Assembly (NCBI GenBank): GCA_916700875.1
Contig: CAKAKS010000293.1
Span: 273,644 to 337,643, forward strand
Reading direction: 5' to 3'
Length of the DNA: 64,000 nt
From: Sebastes aleutianus
Lineage: Eukaryota; Chordata; Actinopteri; Perciformes; Sebastidae
Positions 1 to 12,046 of this stretch are shown piece by piece. The notes beneath the pieces are model-generated. The model worked only from the letters and a program-made list of their open reading frames with translations, was not told the origin of the DNA and did no database searches. The translations under genes and the position numbers were made by a program. Each line of letters opens with the position of its first letter. The stretch's first letter is position 1.

Positions 1-2760
1 CCCATCAATAAACAAGTGATTGCCTGATAACATCGGCTCAATGTTACTCCCTTTACCCCTACACCAACTCCGGGTTGTAACATAAAACTATGATTTCTTT
101 AACATACTATTCTTTTATATTTTTTAACATACCATACTATGATATTTTCTAGCATATTATATTTTGTCTAACTATATATATTTTTTAAATACTATACTAT
201 AATATTTTTTAAACATAGTATACTATGCCATTTTTTTAACATACTGTACTTTGATATTTTTTCAACATACTATACTACATTTTTTTAACATACTATACTA
301 TGATATTTCTTTTACATTCTATAATATGATATTTTTCATCATACTAAACTATTTTTTAAAAATGCTATACTATGATTTTTTTTTAACATACTGTACTTTG
401 ATATTTTTTAACATACTATGATATTGTTTTTAAATACTATACTATTATATTTTTTAACATACTATATTATAATATTTTTTCAACATACTATACTACATTT
501 CTTTAACATACTATGATATTTCTTTTACATTCTATAATATGATATTTTTCATCATACTAAACTATTTTTTAAAAATACTATACTATGATATTTTTTTTAA
601 CATACTATACTATGATATGTTTATCATACTATACCTAGATATTTTTCAACATACTTTACTATGATATTTCTTTAAATATACTATGATATTTTTTTAATAT
701 AGTTGCCTATGACATTTTTTTCAACATACTATTCTATGATATTATTATATATTATATTATACCATGATCTTTTTTTAAATGCTATACTATAATATTTTTT
801 TAACATCATTTGTTATATTTTTATTGCATACTATACTTTGTCATTTTTTTAACATACTAAACTATAATATTTTTTAAACATAGTATACTATGCCATTTTT
901 TTTAACATTATTTTCTCACACACTGAACGTTTTTTAACGTTAATATGGTCATTCGTATAACTGGATGTATGTTTGATTCTGGAAGCATTATTTCCTGTCT
1001 ATAGGCATGAAATATGATATTTCTTTTACATACTATTCTATGATATTTTTTAACATACTATACTATGATATTGTTTTTAAATACTATACTATTATATTTT
1101 TTAACATACTATACTATGATATTTTTTTAACATACTATACTATGATATTTTTTTAACATACTATACTATGATATTTCTTTTACATTCTATAATATGATAT
1201 TTTTTTTAACATACTATACTATGATATGTTTATCATACTATACCTAGATATTTTTCAACATACTTTACTATGATATTTCTTTAAATATACTATGATATTT
1301 TTTTAATATAGTTGCCTATGACATTTTTTTTCAACATACTATTCTATGATATTATTATATATTATATTATACCATGATCTTCTTTTAAATGCTATACTAT
1401 AATATTTTTTTAACATCATTTGTTATATTTTTATTGCATACTATACTTTGTCATTTTTTTAACATACTAAACTATAATATTTTTTAAACATAGTATACTA
1501 TGCCATTTTTTTAAACATTATTTTCTCACACTGAACGTTTTTTAAAGTTAATATGGTCATTCGTATAACTGGATGTATGTTTGATTCTGGAAGCATTATT
1601 TCCTGTCTATAGGCATGAAATATGATATTTCTTTTACATACTATTCTATATTTTTTAACATACTATACTATGATATTGTTTTTAAATACTATACTATTAT
1701 ATTTTTTAACATACTATACTATGATATTTTTTTAACATACTATACTATGATATTTCTTTTACATTCTATAATATGATATTTTTCATCATACTAAACTATT
1801 TTTAAAAAAATACTATAATATGCCATTTTTTTCAACATACTATACTATGATATTCTGTAAGAAACTATACTATATTTTCTTTATCATACTATACCTAGAT
1901 ATTTTTTAACATACTTTACTATATTTTTTGTCTAACTATATCATGATATTGTTTTTTGAATACTATACTATTATATTTTTTTAACAAACTATACTATATA
2001 TTTTCAACATACTATACTATATATTTTTAACATACTATACTATATTTCTTTTACATTCTATAATATCATACTAAACTATATATTTTTTTAAATATAGTAT
2101 ACAATGCCATTTTTTTCAACATACTATACTATGATATTCTGTAAGAAACTATACCTAGATATCTTTTTTAACATACTTTCCTATATTTTGTTAACATACT
2201 ATACTATGTTTTTTTTAACCTACAATGATATTTTTTAACATACTATACTATTTTTTCAACATACTATATTTTTTTAACATACTATATTGTGATATTTGTT
2301 TTAAATACTATAATATTATATTTTTTTAACATAGTATACTATGCCATTTTTTTCAACATACTATACTATGATATTTTAAAACAAACTACTATGATATTTT
2401 TTTTATCATACTATACCTAGATATTTTTCAATATACTTTACTATGATATTTTTTTCAACATACTATACTATATTTTTTTAACATATACTATGATCTTTTT
2501 TTAAATGCTATACTATAATATTTTTTTAACATCCTTTATTATATTTTTATAGCATACTATGCCATTTTTTTCAACATACTATAGTATGATAATTTTTAAC
2601 ATACTAAACTATAATTTTTAACATACTAAACTATTTTTATAACATACTATACTATATTTTTTTAACATACTATACTATGATATTTTTATAACATACTACA
2701 CTTTGCTATTTTTTCTACATCCTATACTATGACTTTTTTTTTATATATTCGACATACTAT
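1..2760. repeat. AT-rich minisatellite array
   Basis: Degenerate tandem repeats built on a core like TTTTTTAACATACTATACTA, with units of roughly 25-30 bp. No open frames. Inside the array is a higher-order repeat: about 601-1209 recurs at about 1210-1800 (offset near 610 bp), including a non-satellite island (about 905-1015 and 1516-1620) with the word GTTTGATTCTGGAAGCATTA. The same core in reverse complement appears at 11690-12215 and 35810-36320. Remnants continue to about 3240. Confidence 0.9.
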
Positions 2761-2779
2761 AACAATAACAAATACTGTA

Positions 2780-3117
2780 CAACACCTCTCTAGGGAGGGG
2801 GGGGACAAAGGAGGACGGTCTGCAGGACAGATAATAATGCACTACACTCACTTTTAACAGTCTCTTCTGCACTATATTCACTTTTTTAATAGTCGTGTAT
2901 CACAGCTGTTACTCTGCACTATATTCAGTTTTAACAGTTTTCTTCTTCATCTTGTATTTTTATATCTGGTATATTTTTTTGTTCTTTGCACTATACCATA
3001 TTATAGTATGTTAACTTTTTTACTGCCTTTTTACTAATATGTTTTTGCAACTGTGATGCTGGAAACTTGAATTTCCCTCGGGATTAATAAAGTTACTATC
3101 TATCTATCTATCTATCT
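2780..3117 (+). mobile_element. LINE-type 3' tail with TATC microsatellite
   Basis: The stretch ends in a motif typical of fish non-LTR retrotransposon tails, GAATTTCCCTCGGGATTAAT followed by AAAG and a (TATC)n run at about 3094-3117. The upstream part has three rough repeats of a 'gcactatattcacttttaacag' type. No reverse transcriptase frame is present, so this is a 5'-truncated copy. Family assignment (L2/CR1/Rex-like) is inferred only from the tail. Confidence 0.6.
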
Positions 3118-3845
3118 ACTATACTATACTCTTTTTATAGTATACTATACCATGATATTTTTTTCCACACACTATACAATGACTATTTTCGACATATGCA
3201 CTATGGCTTTTTGAAAAATAATAATTTAGACATACTTCACTACTACAAAATAAAAGCCCTGGCTGTCCGCTAATGCTAGAGGCACTGTTTACAAAATAAA
3301 AGCTCTACAGAAAACAACAGTTGGTTGTCCCAAAAATGAAAACATGAATTTAACTATATTACAGAAACACTGTTATTGACACCGTTACATGTTGTTTTCT
3401 GGTTTTGGTCTGAGGAAAATGTTGATATTCCCAACGGCCCACTGGCTCTTTTCAACCGCCTTGTACCAACCGTTACCAACCGTTACCAACGGCTCTGACG
3501 TTAGCATGTAGCATCAGTTAGCTGGACGCTAAGCTAGCTAGCTAGCAACGGACAGTTAAGCTGCCTAGCAACGGACCCAGCGAGCCTGTGTAATGTTTGT
3601 TTGTGGGGCTCTACAGCCTCTGACTGACCTCATAACGTCCTCCACACGTCCTCATGAAGCACATCAGCATAAATCCATGAATTCATCCGCTCTAATGTCA
3701 ACATGTCCAGCCGTCTGCAGACATGTTGTCCTGTGGTGGTAGTAGTAGGAGGAGAAACACAGGTGCTGCTGATTGCACTGATGGATCACACTGGAGACAA
3801 GGCCTATGGAAGGAGACTGGGTCACGCGTCATCATCAAGTCATAT
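3118..3845. other. Intergenic, no gene seen
   Basis: Minisatellite remnants to about 3240, then mixed sequence with a short CCAACCGTTA triplication near 3466-3495 and a GCTAGCTAGCTAGC run near 3533. Short frames near 3703-3990 have no recognisable domain and overlap a repeat. Confidence 0.5.
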
Positions 3846-3960
3846 CTTCTACACATGCGCAGTAAGATCTGCTCTGTACTCGCCGAAAATGAGCCAATCG
3901 CAACGCAGGACAGCAGCTTCAGTCACACTGCGCATGCGTCATACCCCGACACCAAACCCG
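3846..3960. repeat. GC-richer dispersed repeat with CATGCGCA motifs
   Basis: Contains ACATGCGCAGTA at one end and ACTGCGCATGCGTCATACCC at the other, close to NRF-1-type sites. A reverse-complement copy lies at about 58258-58372 in the 5' flank of NLR unit 2. Because the element is repeated, the NRF-1 resemblance may simply be transposon sequence. Confidence 0.6.
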
Positions 3961-3962
3961 TG

Positions 3963-4020
3963 ACCATGGATGTATTAAAAGACCGGTCGTGACCTTCTCT
4001 TCTCTTAATACATCCGTGGT
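3963..4020. repeat. Inverted repeat (hairpin)
   Basis: Arms ACCATGGATGTATTAA (3963-3978) and TTAATACATCCGTGGT (4005-4020) are reverse complements with one mismatch, separated by a 26-bp loop. This looks like a MITE or fold-back remnant beside the GC-rich repeat. Confidence 0.6.
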
Positions 4021-4232
4021 CGTGACGCTCCGTTCCTCGAATCCTCCCGCCACGCTCCCAGAATGCATTGCGCGGCTGCTTAGAGTTGAAGTACACCTGC
4101 ATGAAAAGACAGCTGTATAACTATGTTAGTAATGTTGTTGCATATATATATATTTGTGTTTTCTTTAGTATAGCAACATTTTGATATTAGAAAATGTAGT
4201 AACTAACGATAAATTGGATGGTTTCCTACGTC

Positions 4233-4992
4233 TTAAAGGGACTGTTTGTAACGTCTTACACTCTTATAAATCATTGCGGGTTGGTGTTTCCCATGCGTGC
4301 TCGTGTGTGGCTACGCTGTTCAGACTCAGACTCCAACACAAACTACACGGAAGCACCAAAACCACAAAGTTCTATCTAGTGAAGCCCGTCTGTTAAACAG
4401 TATCGGCCGCGGTCGGAGGATGCGGGGGAGACCGTAGCTTTGGTCTCCAGGGCCGGAGTCTCTGCTACTCTGCTTGCCTTCACTCAGCTCGCTCCACCTC
4501 ACGTGCATGCGCGCACACTACACACTGCAGAAGACTTCGTAGCTCTGAGAATATCTAGTGAATGTACAGTGGACGTTTGTGCAGAAATAACTGCTGCAGC
4601 TCCTCCAGACCAACAGAGGTTTCCCGTGTCTTGTGAAGTGACGGGGCTCCGCAGAGAGAAACGTTATCGTCTCCGACCGGGTGCCGGTGTCTCCCCTGTT
4701 CCCTCCGGCCGCAGTCGGGAGGCTGAAGCAGGAAAAGCCAACACTAGGATCAGCATTGATTCATGGAGAGACCTTCGTCTGGTCAGCTAACATTACTGCC
4801 AAGCAGCTGAAATATAGAGTGATATTGTGCTTTTAGCTGACGTGTGTCGCCTCACTGTTTTGAGCGATGCTCGTTCATGTCTATGTAGAGCGAGCACAAG
4901 CGCGAGCAACAGGACGCTGACTTTAGTTGACTTAACGGCCACAGGTGTCGCTGTTAATAAGCATTTCTGATTCTTACAAACAGTCCCTTTAT
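4233..4992. mobile_element. T2/Kolobok-like MITE, copy 1
   Basis: Terminal inverted repeats AGGGACTGTTTGTAA at 4237 and TTACAAACAGTCCCT ending at 4988, with TTAA on the left (4233-4236) and TTAT on the right (4989-4992). The terminus TTAAAGGGA fits the TTAAAGGRR rule described for T2-type elements. Element about 752 bp, no transposase. The interior matches the copy at 57156-57792 in reverse complement. PiggyBac also uses TTAA targets, so the superfamily is inferred. Confidence 0.7.
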
Positions 4993-5444
4993 AACACCAG
5001 GCAGTTGTGCTGGTCAACATTTAATATTTCCAAGACAGAAGAATTTAATCAGTCAACATCAAAAGTTTCAAAATTGCAAAAAGAATTCTGGTTTCTGGTT
5101 CAAGTTCAAATTGAGATTTGCTGGTTTAAGACATTTTAAGATGTGACCTGTGACTCTGGGAAACAAAAGGTCACAATTTTAGACCAAAAATAAGATTCAA
5201 AAAGCCAAAAACATTCATAATGAAAATCTGCTCTTTGAAGTAAACAGAGGACAAAAGAATTGGTTCGTGTTAGTTTCTTTATTTGCATGACATTAAAGAA
5301 ACGAGGCAGGACACTCATGTAGCTCACTGGAATGTGCCGAATTTAAGGAATGAGTCCAATATTGCTTAGCAATTATAAACACTTTGGTGTTTGGCTTTTG
5401 TTTCTGGGACTGGTGGACTGTAATGGAGCCTGTGGAGGCAATTT
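4993..5444. other. Intergenic, nothing recognised
   Basis: AT-rich sequence with only short unrecognised frames, leading into the duplicated block that starts at about 5445. Confidence 0.5.
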
Positions 5445-7584
5445 CAACATTGATTTCTGAGGGGAAAAGCTCCACAGGTTGACTTCATGTGTCTGTGTGG
5501 AGCCATGTAATGTGAAAACTAGCAGGGTGACACGTACATCTGTAATAAACTAAGAAATATGATTTGTTTTGTAGCAAAAACACAGATAGTCAGGATATTT
5601 TTTTGTTTTGTTTTACATCAAACATCACATACAAAAGACAATATTAAGGAGCTGACTTTCCACCAAAATCCAGACATAATCTGTTTGTAGTTAGTTGAGA
5701 AACTGAAGCCTCAGGTTCAGGTTTTATCTACTTCTTTATGTTTGTTACAAGCAAATCTGTTATAATATGAAAAACGGCTGGTACTGGTATATATATTGTA
5801 TATGGTATATATATATTTAGTAGTATGTGGAAATTAACTGCAGAACTCCATCGTTCCACAGGGTGGAGCTGCAACAGAAAGCAAAGCAGAAACATCTATT
5901 TAAATGTGTTAATCTACAGTTCTGTTGTCATAAACAGAACTGATCTGCAGAGGCATCTTTGGGTTCAGAATATATGAATGAATGAAGACAAAGTGAAACC
6001 CAGGTCCAGGTGGAGGAGGTGGTTGAGTGTGGAGCAGAAGGAGTGGAGGAGTCTCAGTGTGTCTGCAGAGACTGTGCAGAAGGACAGAGTCCAGATACAC
6101 TGATGATACTCTGTCAGGTCCAGAGGAACACACAGGGATGATGGTGGTTAGAGATCAATACCACAATCTGATGAGAGAAGAAGAAGACAACAGAAGTCAT
6201 CCATCAGTGTTTACAGAGACTCCCTTCATCAGCTGTCAGTCAGCATCCAGTATAAAGAGCAGAAGGGACTTCAGTCTGTGTAGCGTAGCCAGCTTCCTTT
6301 CAGCTCTCATGTTAACGTATTGGAGTGAACACACTGAGCTCAGAGCTCCCAGACCAGAGCCCTGTACTACGAAGCCAGTCCAACACACCCAGGGTATCTT
6401 CTCCTTATCTGGTTTAACTAACCCCTCAACCAAGATCCCGCTAAGCGGTCCTACGACAGCCGTTATCAACTCCGTAAGACACCCCAGGGTTTCTCAGTCT
6501 GGCTATGAGCGCGTTCACATAGAAGGGGCGGGGTTTGTAGCACATGACCAATCACAGACATGGACCAGTCTACGGTCAGCAGAGTGGCATACTTTACAAA
6601 CGCATATTAGAAAAGTTAAACACATAATCCAGACTAAAATTAAAACAGTTTAAACTGCCAAATGCAGGAAGGACAGCTGACAAAAAAATCACTGACTGTG
6701 TGAATGTGTAAATAAACAGACTTTTAATATCCCGATAGATCTGACTAGAACTAATTACACATGTGTTCCATTAAATCAATGTGTTGATTAGATGTGTTCT
6801 TATAGAATAGAATAGAAGATACTTTATTCATCTCCTGGAGGAATCACAATACTTTAGTCTTATTCTTTCAGCTCCAACCCCGGCGGTGTGAAACAGACTT
6901 TGGAGAAAGTGAAAAATAAATCTATAAACATAATTCACAGCGGTAAACAGGCTTACTTTCACATCTTCTAATCACCCACAGCATTCATAAAAGTATTGGT
7001 AGCAAAGTAACCAAGGCAACACATTCAGTCTGAGGGACTGTAGGAGCACGACTCTGACGTGTCTCACTGCAACATACGGCTCAAGAAGCTGATTCAGATG
7101 AGTGACTATATGAATATCATATATGAATATATGATAAGAGATCATGTACTGATTTTGTGTTATTGTGGTTATATAAATGTCATTTATGTCCGTTTCACAC
7201 CGCTGGGTTTGCAGCTGAGAGAAGAAGGCTACATTATTGTCATACAGGTCATAACAATACATGTGATCACATTAACTCAGCAGAGTACACAAAGTAGTTC
7301 TAGTCAGATCTCTGGTGCTCTAGACGGGGCAGTGATATTACAAGTCTGTTCATTTACACATTCACACAGTCGGTGACCTTTCTGCATGTGTCACTTCAAA
7401 CTGTGTTGCTTTTAGCCTGGATTATGTGTTCAAATTCTTTGTCTCTGTGTAATATTATCTTATGATCCACACAGTGGAAATAAACTGCTGAGAGTCCTGA
7501 GAGCATCATTACTGCAGAAACAGAGAGCTTTTCACTGCTCACTTTAATGATGGATTTACTGCTGCTAGGTTGGTTTCAGTCACA
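5445..7584. repeat. Duplicated NLR 3' block, copy A (unit 0)
   Basis: Near-identical to copy B (13773-17293) and copy C (37791-40533), lacking only the Tc1 insertions found in those. It contains a dispersed element beginning CCTGTACTACGAAGCC at 6361, a LINE-tail fragment in reverse (about 6800-6860) and a large imperfect inverted repeat (about 6605-7445). In units 1 and 2 this block lies beyond the last LRR exon, so it is probably the 3' end or downstream flank of the NLR gene. Frames within it are open in all copies but show no domain. Confidence 0.8.
6605..7445. mobile_element. DNA-transposon-like inverted repeat inside copy A
   Basis: The left part (ACACATAATCCAGACTAAAA near 6619, then TGCAGGAAGGACAGCTGAC, then GACTGTGTGAATGTGTAAAT) pairs with the reverse complement of 7345-7440. 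An inner pair is GGCGGTGTGAAACAGAC (near 6883) and GTCCGTTTCACACCGC (near 7189). The same structure occurs at about 16320-17155 and 39563-40395, and a diverged relative lies at 55225-55560. No transposase. Confidence 0.6.
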
Positions 7585-7995
7585 GTGTGGCTCCTCCCCT
7601 CTCTATTTACAGGAAATCAGCTGAGTTCATCTGTGACTGTGTGTGTTCACAGCGGTTCACAGCCATTTAACATGATGTGGTCATAAGAATCTTTCTTGGC
7701 TTGAACAGGCTGAATGAACCCTCTAAGACCCACAATAGACCAGTTTTAGTCTTTTTTAGAGGGGTCCAGGGGGTCTTTAGAGGGAGATAGCAGGTCAGCA
7801 GTAGATGTCACATAGAAGTGGTGTACATCATCTGAAAGCTGGGAACCTGGAGATTAATTTGAGATGCAGCTCAGCACTGAGTGTCAAGTTGTTCCAGTCA
7901 TTAATCAGAAATAAACATTAATTCATTAATTCATTAATTAAAATAAATAGTGAAAGTGTATAAGGGTTTAGAACATTATGATAGAAGTATATGAT
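7585..7995. repeat. NLR 5' flank fragment joined to copy A
   Basis: From GTGTGGCTCCTCCCC onward this matches the 5' flank of the NLR units: the start matches 28795-28830 and 58432-58467, and about 7645-7995 matches about 59210-59545. Its contact with the 3' block at 7584 removes the whole gene body. Probably the scar of a deletion. Confidence 0.75.
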
Positions 7996-8081
7996 GGTCA
8001 TCCCCATACCAACAACCAGACAAAGCTAAATGTGTGGCTTCAACAACAGTGTGTTGAACATGCACCCCAAAACAAAAAAGG

Positions 8082-8336
8082 GATTGTTCTTGTGACCGAC
8101 GGTACAGCTTCCATCGCCGACCTACAGACGAGGAATCCACAAGAATGTGGCTGAGAAACCTAAACTTGAAGAGACCACCTAAAACACTGTAAGTGTGCTC
8201 AACGGAGGAAAACCTGTATCCTACTTCGTGGTTGGGCTACGAAAGAGCAGCGGAGGAGAGACGTCGGGTCCTTAAAAGGACTGATAGCAGAGCCAGGAGA
8301 ACGTCAGCTATGTGTAGGGAGGATACAGCATTGTAG
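8082..8336 (+). pseudogene. THAP zinc-finger domain fossil
   Basis: Read from 8082, the frame gives CSCDRRYSFHRRPTDE, then TRMWLRNLNLKRPPKTL, a stop codon, then VCSTEENLYPTSWLGYE and an arginine-rich tail. The SFHR..P..E....W pattern and the VCS...Y.TSWLGYE segment fit the THAP DNA-binding domain, found in P-element-like transposases and many host proteins. The stop sits where a conserved residue before VCS is expected, and the usual C-x2-H end is degraded. It could be a retrocopy, a transposon remnant or a dead gene. No neighbouring exon was identified. Confidence 0.5.
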
Positions 8337-9055
8337 CGTCTGTTTAATGACAGCCAGTTACTTTTACTATTTTATGTACAGTTTAAATGTAAGGCAGTTT
8401 ATGGGCAGCATTACACTAAAAAAATAGCTCAATGCTTTGATCACATGATCCTGTTTGAGCTGTAAGAGGTGGTGTTCACACATGTTTTACTAGATGTTTT
8501 AATATGGAGAGAGGATTAGCGTACCGTTGGAAAACAGCGGTTCCGGCTCAGTGACGCGACACGACGGAAGTTGCGCCCATAATTCACGCAAGGCATCATG
8601 GGGACTAGGAATAAGGTGGATAGGCATCCTATAATATATTATAGAGTGATGCTACAAATAACACAGGAAAGCACTGTAAGTATGAACACTATATACAAAC
8701 ACAACACCGTAACCCTATAATGTTCCATTTGGAATATTATTGGAGTATTATAGGCCAACTACAGAAGATGCATAACCCCAAGTATAATAATATAGCAATA
8801 AAATCCCAGCTGATGATGACTGAAACAGTATAACATGCTTAAAAATCATACATAAATAGGAATAAGTCAAAAGAGATTGCGGCTTACACACGGTAACATA
8901 TGAATAAGGGGAGTACTGACACTTATTTGTCTCCACTTCAAGCACTGAATGGAGGTCTGCCAAAGAGATTCTGTGATGATCTGACCCTTTAAAGTGAACT
9001 CAGTTCCATCAACATTAAACACAGCAGCTGGTAATACTGAGAGAAAACATATCCT
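8337..9055. other. Intergenic, nothing recognised
   Basis: AT-rich sequence. A short minus frame at 8748-8963 has no recognisable domain. Confidence 0.4.
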
Positions 9056-9590
9056 ACCTCAGAGCTTCAGTGAAGAGAAGATGGTCCTTCAGTTGGTCTG
9101 TATACGCTTCCTCTTCTTCCTCCAGATGTCTTCCATTGATGCCACATATCTACAAGTGTGTGACAAATAAAAGTCTTAACATGCAACAGTAAAACTCATA
9201 ATACACTTTTATAGAATTTATAGTTATATTTATAGTTAGTATTAACCTAAATACCTGGAGACTTCCATAGTTCCCACGATCATGTAAACACCAGTCGGTA
9301 GGTTGGCTATATGATGAAACACATGAGCCATTAAACTGTATTAACATCTACAATCTTACACTAATTGTGAGTATTGTGTGTTTTATCCTCTTTCTTTCCT
9401 CTTGATGTTGTTCCAGAGCCGGTACGCTTTCGCCAAGTGCTCATCCACAGGTGGCACTGATATACCTCTGATATCAACAGCAGGAAAACTTGAACAAAAG
9501 AGATATAAAACGCCATGTTCATTCTCACAATAACTCGCATCATTCAGGTGGATTTGGCCGCTGTGTCGTTTGTTTATTCGCCGCAAACAG
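9056..9590 (-). other. Possible exons of an unidentified gene
   Basis: Two minus-strand stretches look coding but were not recognised. One, roughly 9057-9152, sits between an AG acceptor and a GTAGG donor and reads ICGINGRHLEEEEEAYT, then DQLKDHLLFTEALR. The other, near 9402-9485, reads FPAVDIRGISVPPVDEHLA, then KAYRLWNNIKRK. Overlapping frames on both strands weaken the case. They could be a host gene fragment between NLR units or chance open reading. Confidence 0.25.
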
Positions 9591-10044
9591 CCAATGTAAC
9601 GTTACCAACTCCAGGCCTATTGAAAGAGGCTGGCACACGGGTCTTGGTGCCTTCAAATGTTGTCGTGTTTACCGTGTTCACGAGAAGAGTCCATATGAAC
9701 GCCCCCCTCTTGTGGTATTGACGATAAGTGGAAAGTTTCTGAAAGCTCAGAGTTTACGAGTTGTGACGTGTTTGCTGACGGAGGCCATGGAAGTTCATTT
9801 TTCGGTGCATAATAAGTTAATATATTGTAATTTTAGTCGTATATTTGTGACCACTCTGTTTCCGTCCTCCGTGTTGACCCAATTATGGCGTGGGAGTCGA
9901 GGTCGATGGAACAATTGATTATTTATTTCTCATCTGTATAATGGGGCACACACAACCAGGCAGGTCAGGACTACTGTTAAGATGGTCGGCACAGCCCGCT
10001 CCAACCACAGCCTGAGAGTTTCTTTCTGCTGTAGGTTACATTAT

Positions 10045-10447
10045 GATCGTATAGCAGGGCTGTGTGTTGGCAAGAATTTGGCAATACGATACGTATCACG
10101 ATACAGGGGGAGCGATTCAATATATTGCGATACTGTAAGGAAGGCGATAAATTGCAATTTTTTAAATACAATTTTAGGAAAACTGTCGTAAAACACCATA
10201 TGCATAAAATCGGAGTAAAAAAAGTTTATGCAATCATTTATCACAGTCCCTGTAACATCCAACATCACAGCACTACTTTGAGAGGTCACATACACTGAGA
10301 GGGTGCATCTCTTTGCAAATTAAATAAAGTATTGACTGAGTTAATCTTTGCATGTAAACTATTAATTAAAAATCAAGTGTTTTTGAGAATCGATACAGTA
10401 TCACAAAACATAATATCGCGATATTCGATATTTTCTTACACCCCTCT
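10045..10447. mobile_element. MITE-like 'ATCG-rich' dispersed repeat
   Basis: Starts near TTGGCAATACGATACGTATC and ends ATATCGCGATATTCGATA followed by TTTTCTTACACCCC, a composition typical of a very common fish non-autonomous DNA element. No coding. About 9925-10160 recurs in reverse complement at about 63225-63490. Confidence 0.55.
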
Positions 10448-11160
10448 AAATCCATAATGGAAAAATATTTCAATACAAAGTTATAAAATTACTTTGTTTA
10501 CAATTGTATTGTAAAACATGAGCATAAAAAACATAAAACCTCTTTTCACATTCCACACTTTGTCATTCACATACAGTCATATCAATGCTATCTAATCAAA
10601 TGTGGTTTTAACAGCACAGCTAGTGTGTTTCTTTATCCCAAACTCTAAATGTGGTTTTCATTTCTCTTTAACAACAGAAGAGATTTACATATAAATGGTG
10701 CTCTGCTGCCACCTTCAGGAGGGTTACAGAACACAGCAGGTTAACAGGTCAATAAAAGCCTGATAACAAAGTGAATTAGAGCCAAAATGAAGACGCTACT
10801 TAACATATAGAACATGCAACTAACATCCCACACCTGTATGATGGGACACACACCAGCAGACAGGTGAGGAACAGCGTTCAGATGGTCATCACAGCCCGCT
10901 CACACCTGGATGAAAGGACAGAAAGGTGCTGCATTAGCAACTAGCTAGATACCCGGATGTTACACGTTAAGCAAGCAGGCTACGTCATTAGTATCAACCT
11001 CTCAACCGGAAATGACGCATTCACGGGACTGATAAGTTACTAAATGTGTTGAACGTGAGTTACAGCGTTAAACAATCTGATACTGGAGACTGTAGCACAC
11101 TGAGAGACAACTTCAATGATGTTACTGACCATTATTAGAGCGGAGCGAGCACCGGACACC
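10448..11160. repeat. Unit boundary segment, copy 1
   Basis: Matches 63490-63920 directly, including GTGCTCTGCTGCCACCTTCA. The second copy lacks about 270 bp that lies here between about 10852 and 11113. It leads into the 60-bp repeat. No gene seen. Confidence 0.75.
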
Positions 11161-11467
11161 TACCCACAGTGCACCTGCAGGTACTACAAAATAAAAGTCT
11201 AATTAACCCCTACTTTATGTTACCCACAGTGCACCTGTATGTTCTACAAAATAAAAGTCTTATAAACCCCTATGTTATGTTACCCACAGTGCACCTGCAG
11301 GTACTACAAAATAAAAGTCTAATTAACCCCTACTTTATGTTACCCACAGTGCACCTGCAGGTACTACAAAATAAAAGTCTAATTAACCCCTACGTTATGT
11401 TACCCACAGTGCACCTGCAGGTACTACAAAATAAAAGCCTTAGAAACTCCTCCCTTATGTTACCCAC
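11161..11467. repeat. 60-bp tandem repeat, five copies
   Basis: Five nearly perfect 60-bp units starting TACCCACAGTGCACCTGCAG, each with CTACAAAATAAAAG in the middle. Two units are present at 35476-35600 and at least 1.4 at 63920-64000, so copy number varies among NLR units. The 105-residue frame across it only translates the repeat. Confidence 0.95.
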
Positions 11468-11755
11468 TTGTTATCTTGTTAGTTAATGTTGCCGTTGCTT
11501 CGCAGTGGAGTTCTCACGGCTTTAACCACTTGAACATCAAGCATATTATATATGTATTATAGATTATATCTTGTGTACAGGACTTCACGAGTTGTAAACA
11601 CGAGCTCACGAGTTTCATTGTAATTCTCCCTACACACTTCCACTCCGTTTGCGCCCTCGCGTGGAGGGTCCGCCATTTTAAGTCATATTATATTATGTCG
11701 AAAAAAAGTCATAGTGTGTCGAAAAATTTTAAAAAAAGTTATAGTATAGTAAATT

Positions 11756-11899
11756 GTGTTAGCTCACCTGGAAGAACAGATGCCCCACGTACTCAGGTTG
11801 AGTCCTCATTGCAGCAGGTTTGAATCCGACCTGTGGCCTCTTTTCTGTATATCGTCCTCTCTCTCTCCCTTTCACTAACTCATGAAGGCAAAAAGACAA

Positions 11900-11931
<32 letters not shown>
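11756..11931 (+). mobile_element. tRNA-derived SINE with long A tail
   Basis: The head reads GTTAGCTCACCTGGAAGAAC (degenerate A box), then a B-box-like GGTTTGAATCC at 11817-11827, a CTCTCTCTCTCCCTTTC spacer and a poly-A tail at 11907-11931. The copy in unit 2 (35879-36038) has a much shorter tail. Same family as the SINEs at 12047 and 56343. Confidence 0.8.
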
Positions 11932-12046
11932 GTCATAGTATAGTATGTTTAAAAAATTAAAAAATCATAGTATAATATGTCAAAAACAGTCATAGTATAG
12001 TATGATGAAAAAATAAAAATAAATTCCTATTATGGTATGGTATGTT

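Noticed and set aside
6027..6653. Open frame of about 208 residues, also open in copies B and C
   Set aside because: It crosses a dispersed transposon-like element, shows no domain, and copies differ mainly through whole-block similarity. Treated as noncoding block sequence.
7059..7376. 105-residue frame repeated in all three blocks
   Set aside because: It lies inside an inverted-repeat element, with an overlapping minus frame; no protein features.
9490..9918. 142-residue plus-strand frame
   Set aside because: No recognisable domain, odd composition, overlaps possible minus-strand exons.
11161..11467. CRISPR-like appearance of regular repeats
   Set aside because: Units abut without spacers and the genome is animal; it is an ordinary minisatellite.
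11169..11486. 105-residue frame with internal repeats
   Set aside because: It is just the 60-bp tandem repeat translated.
11756..11931. A tRNA gene (A and B box present)
   Set aside because: The promoter-like boxes belong to a SINE with poly-A tail; no full cloverleaf is apparent.
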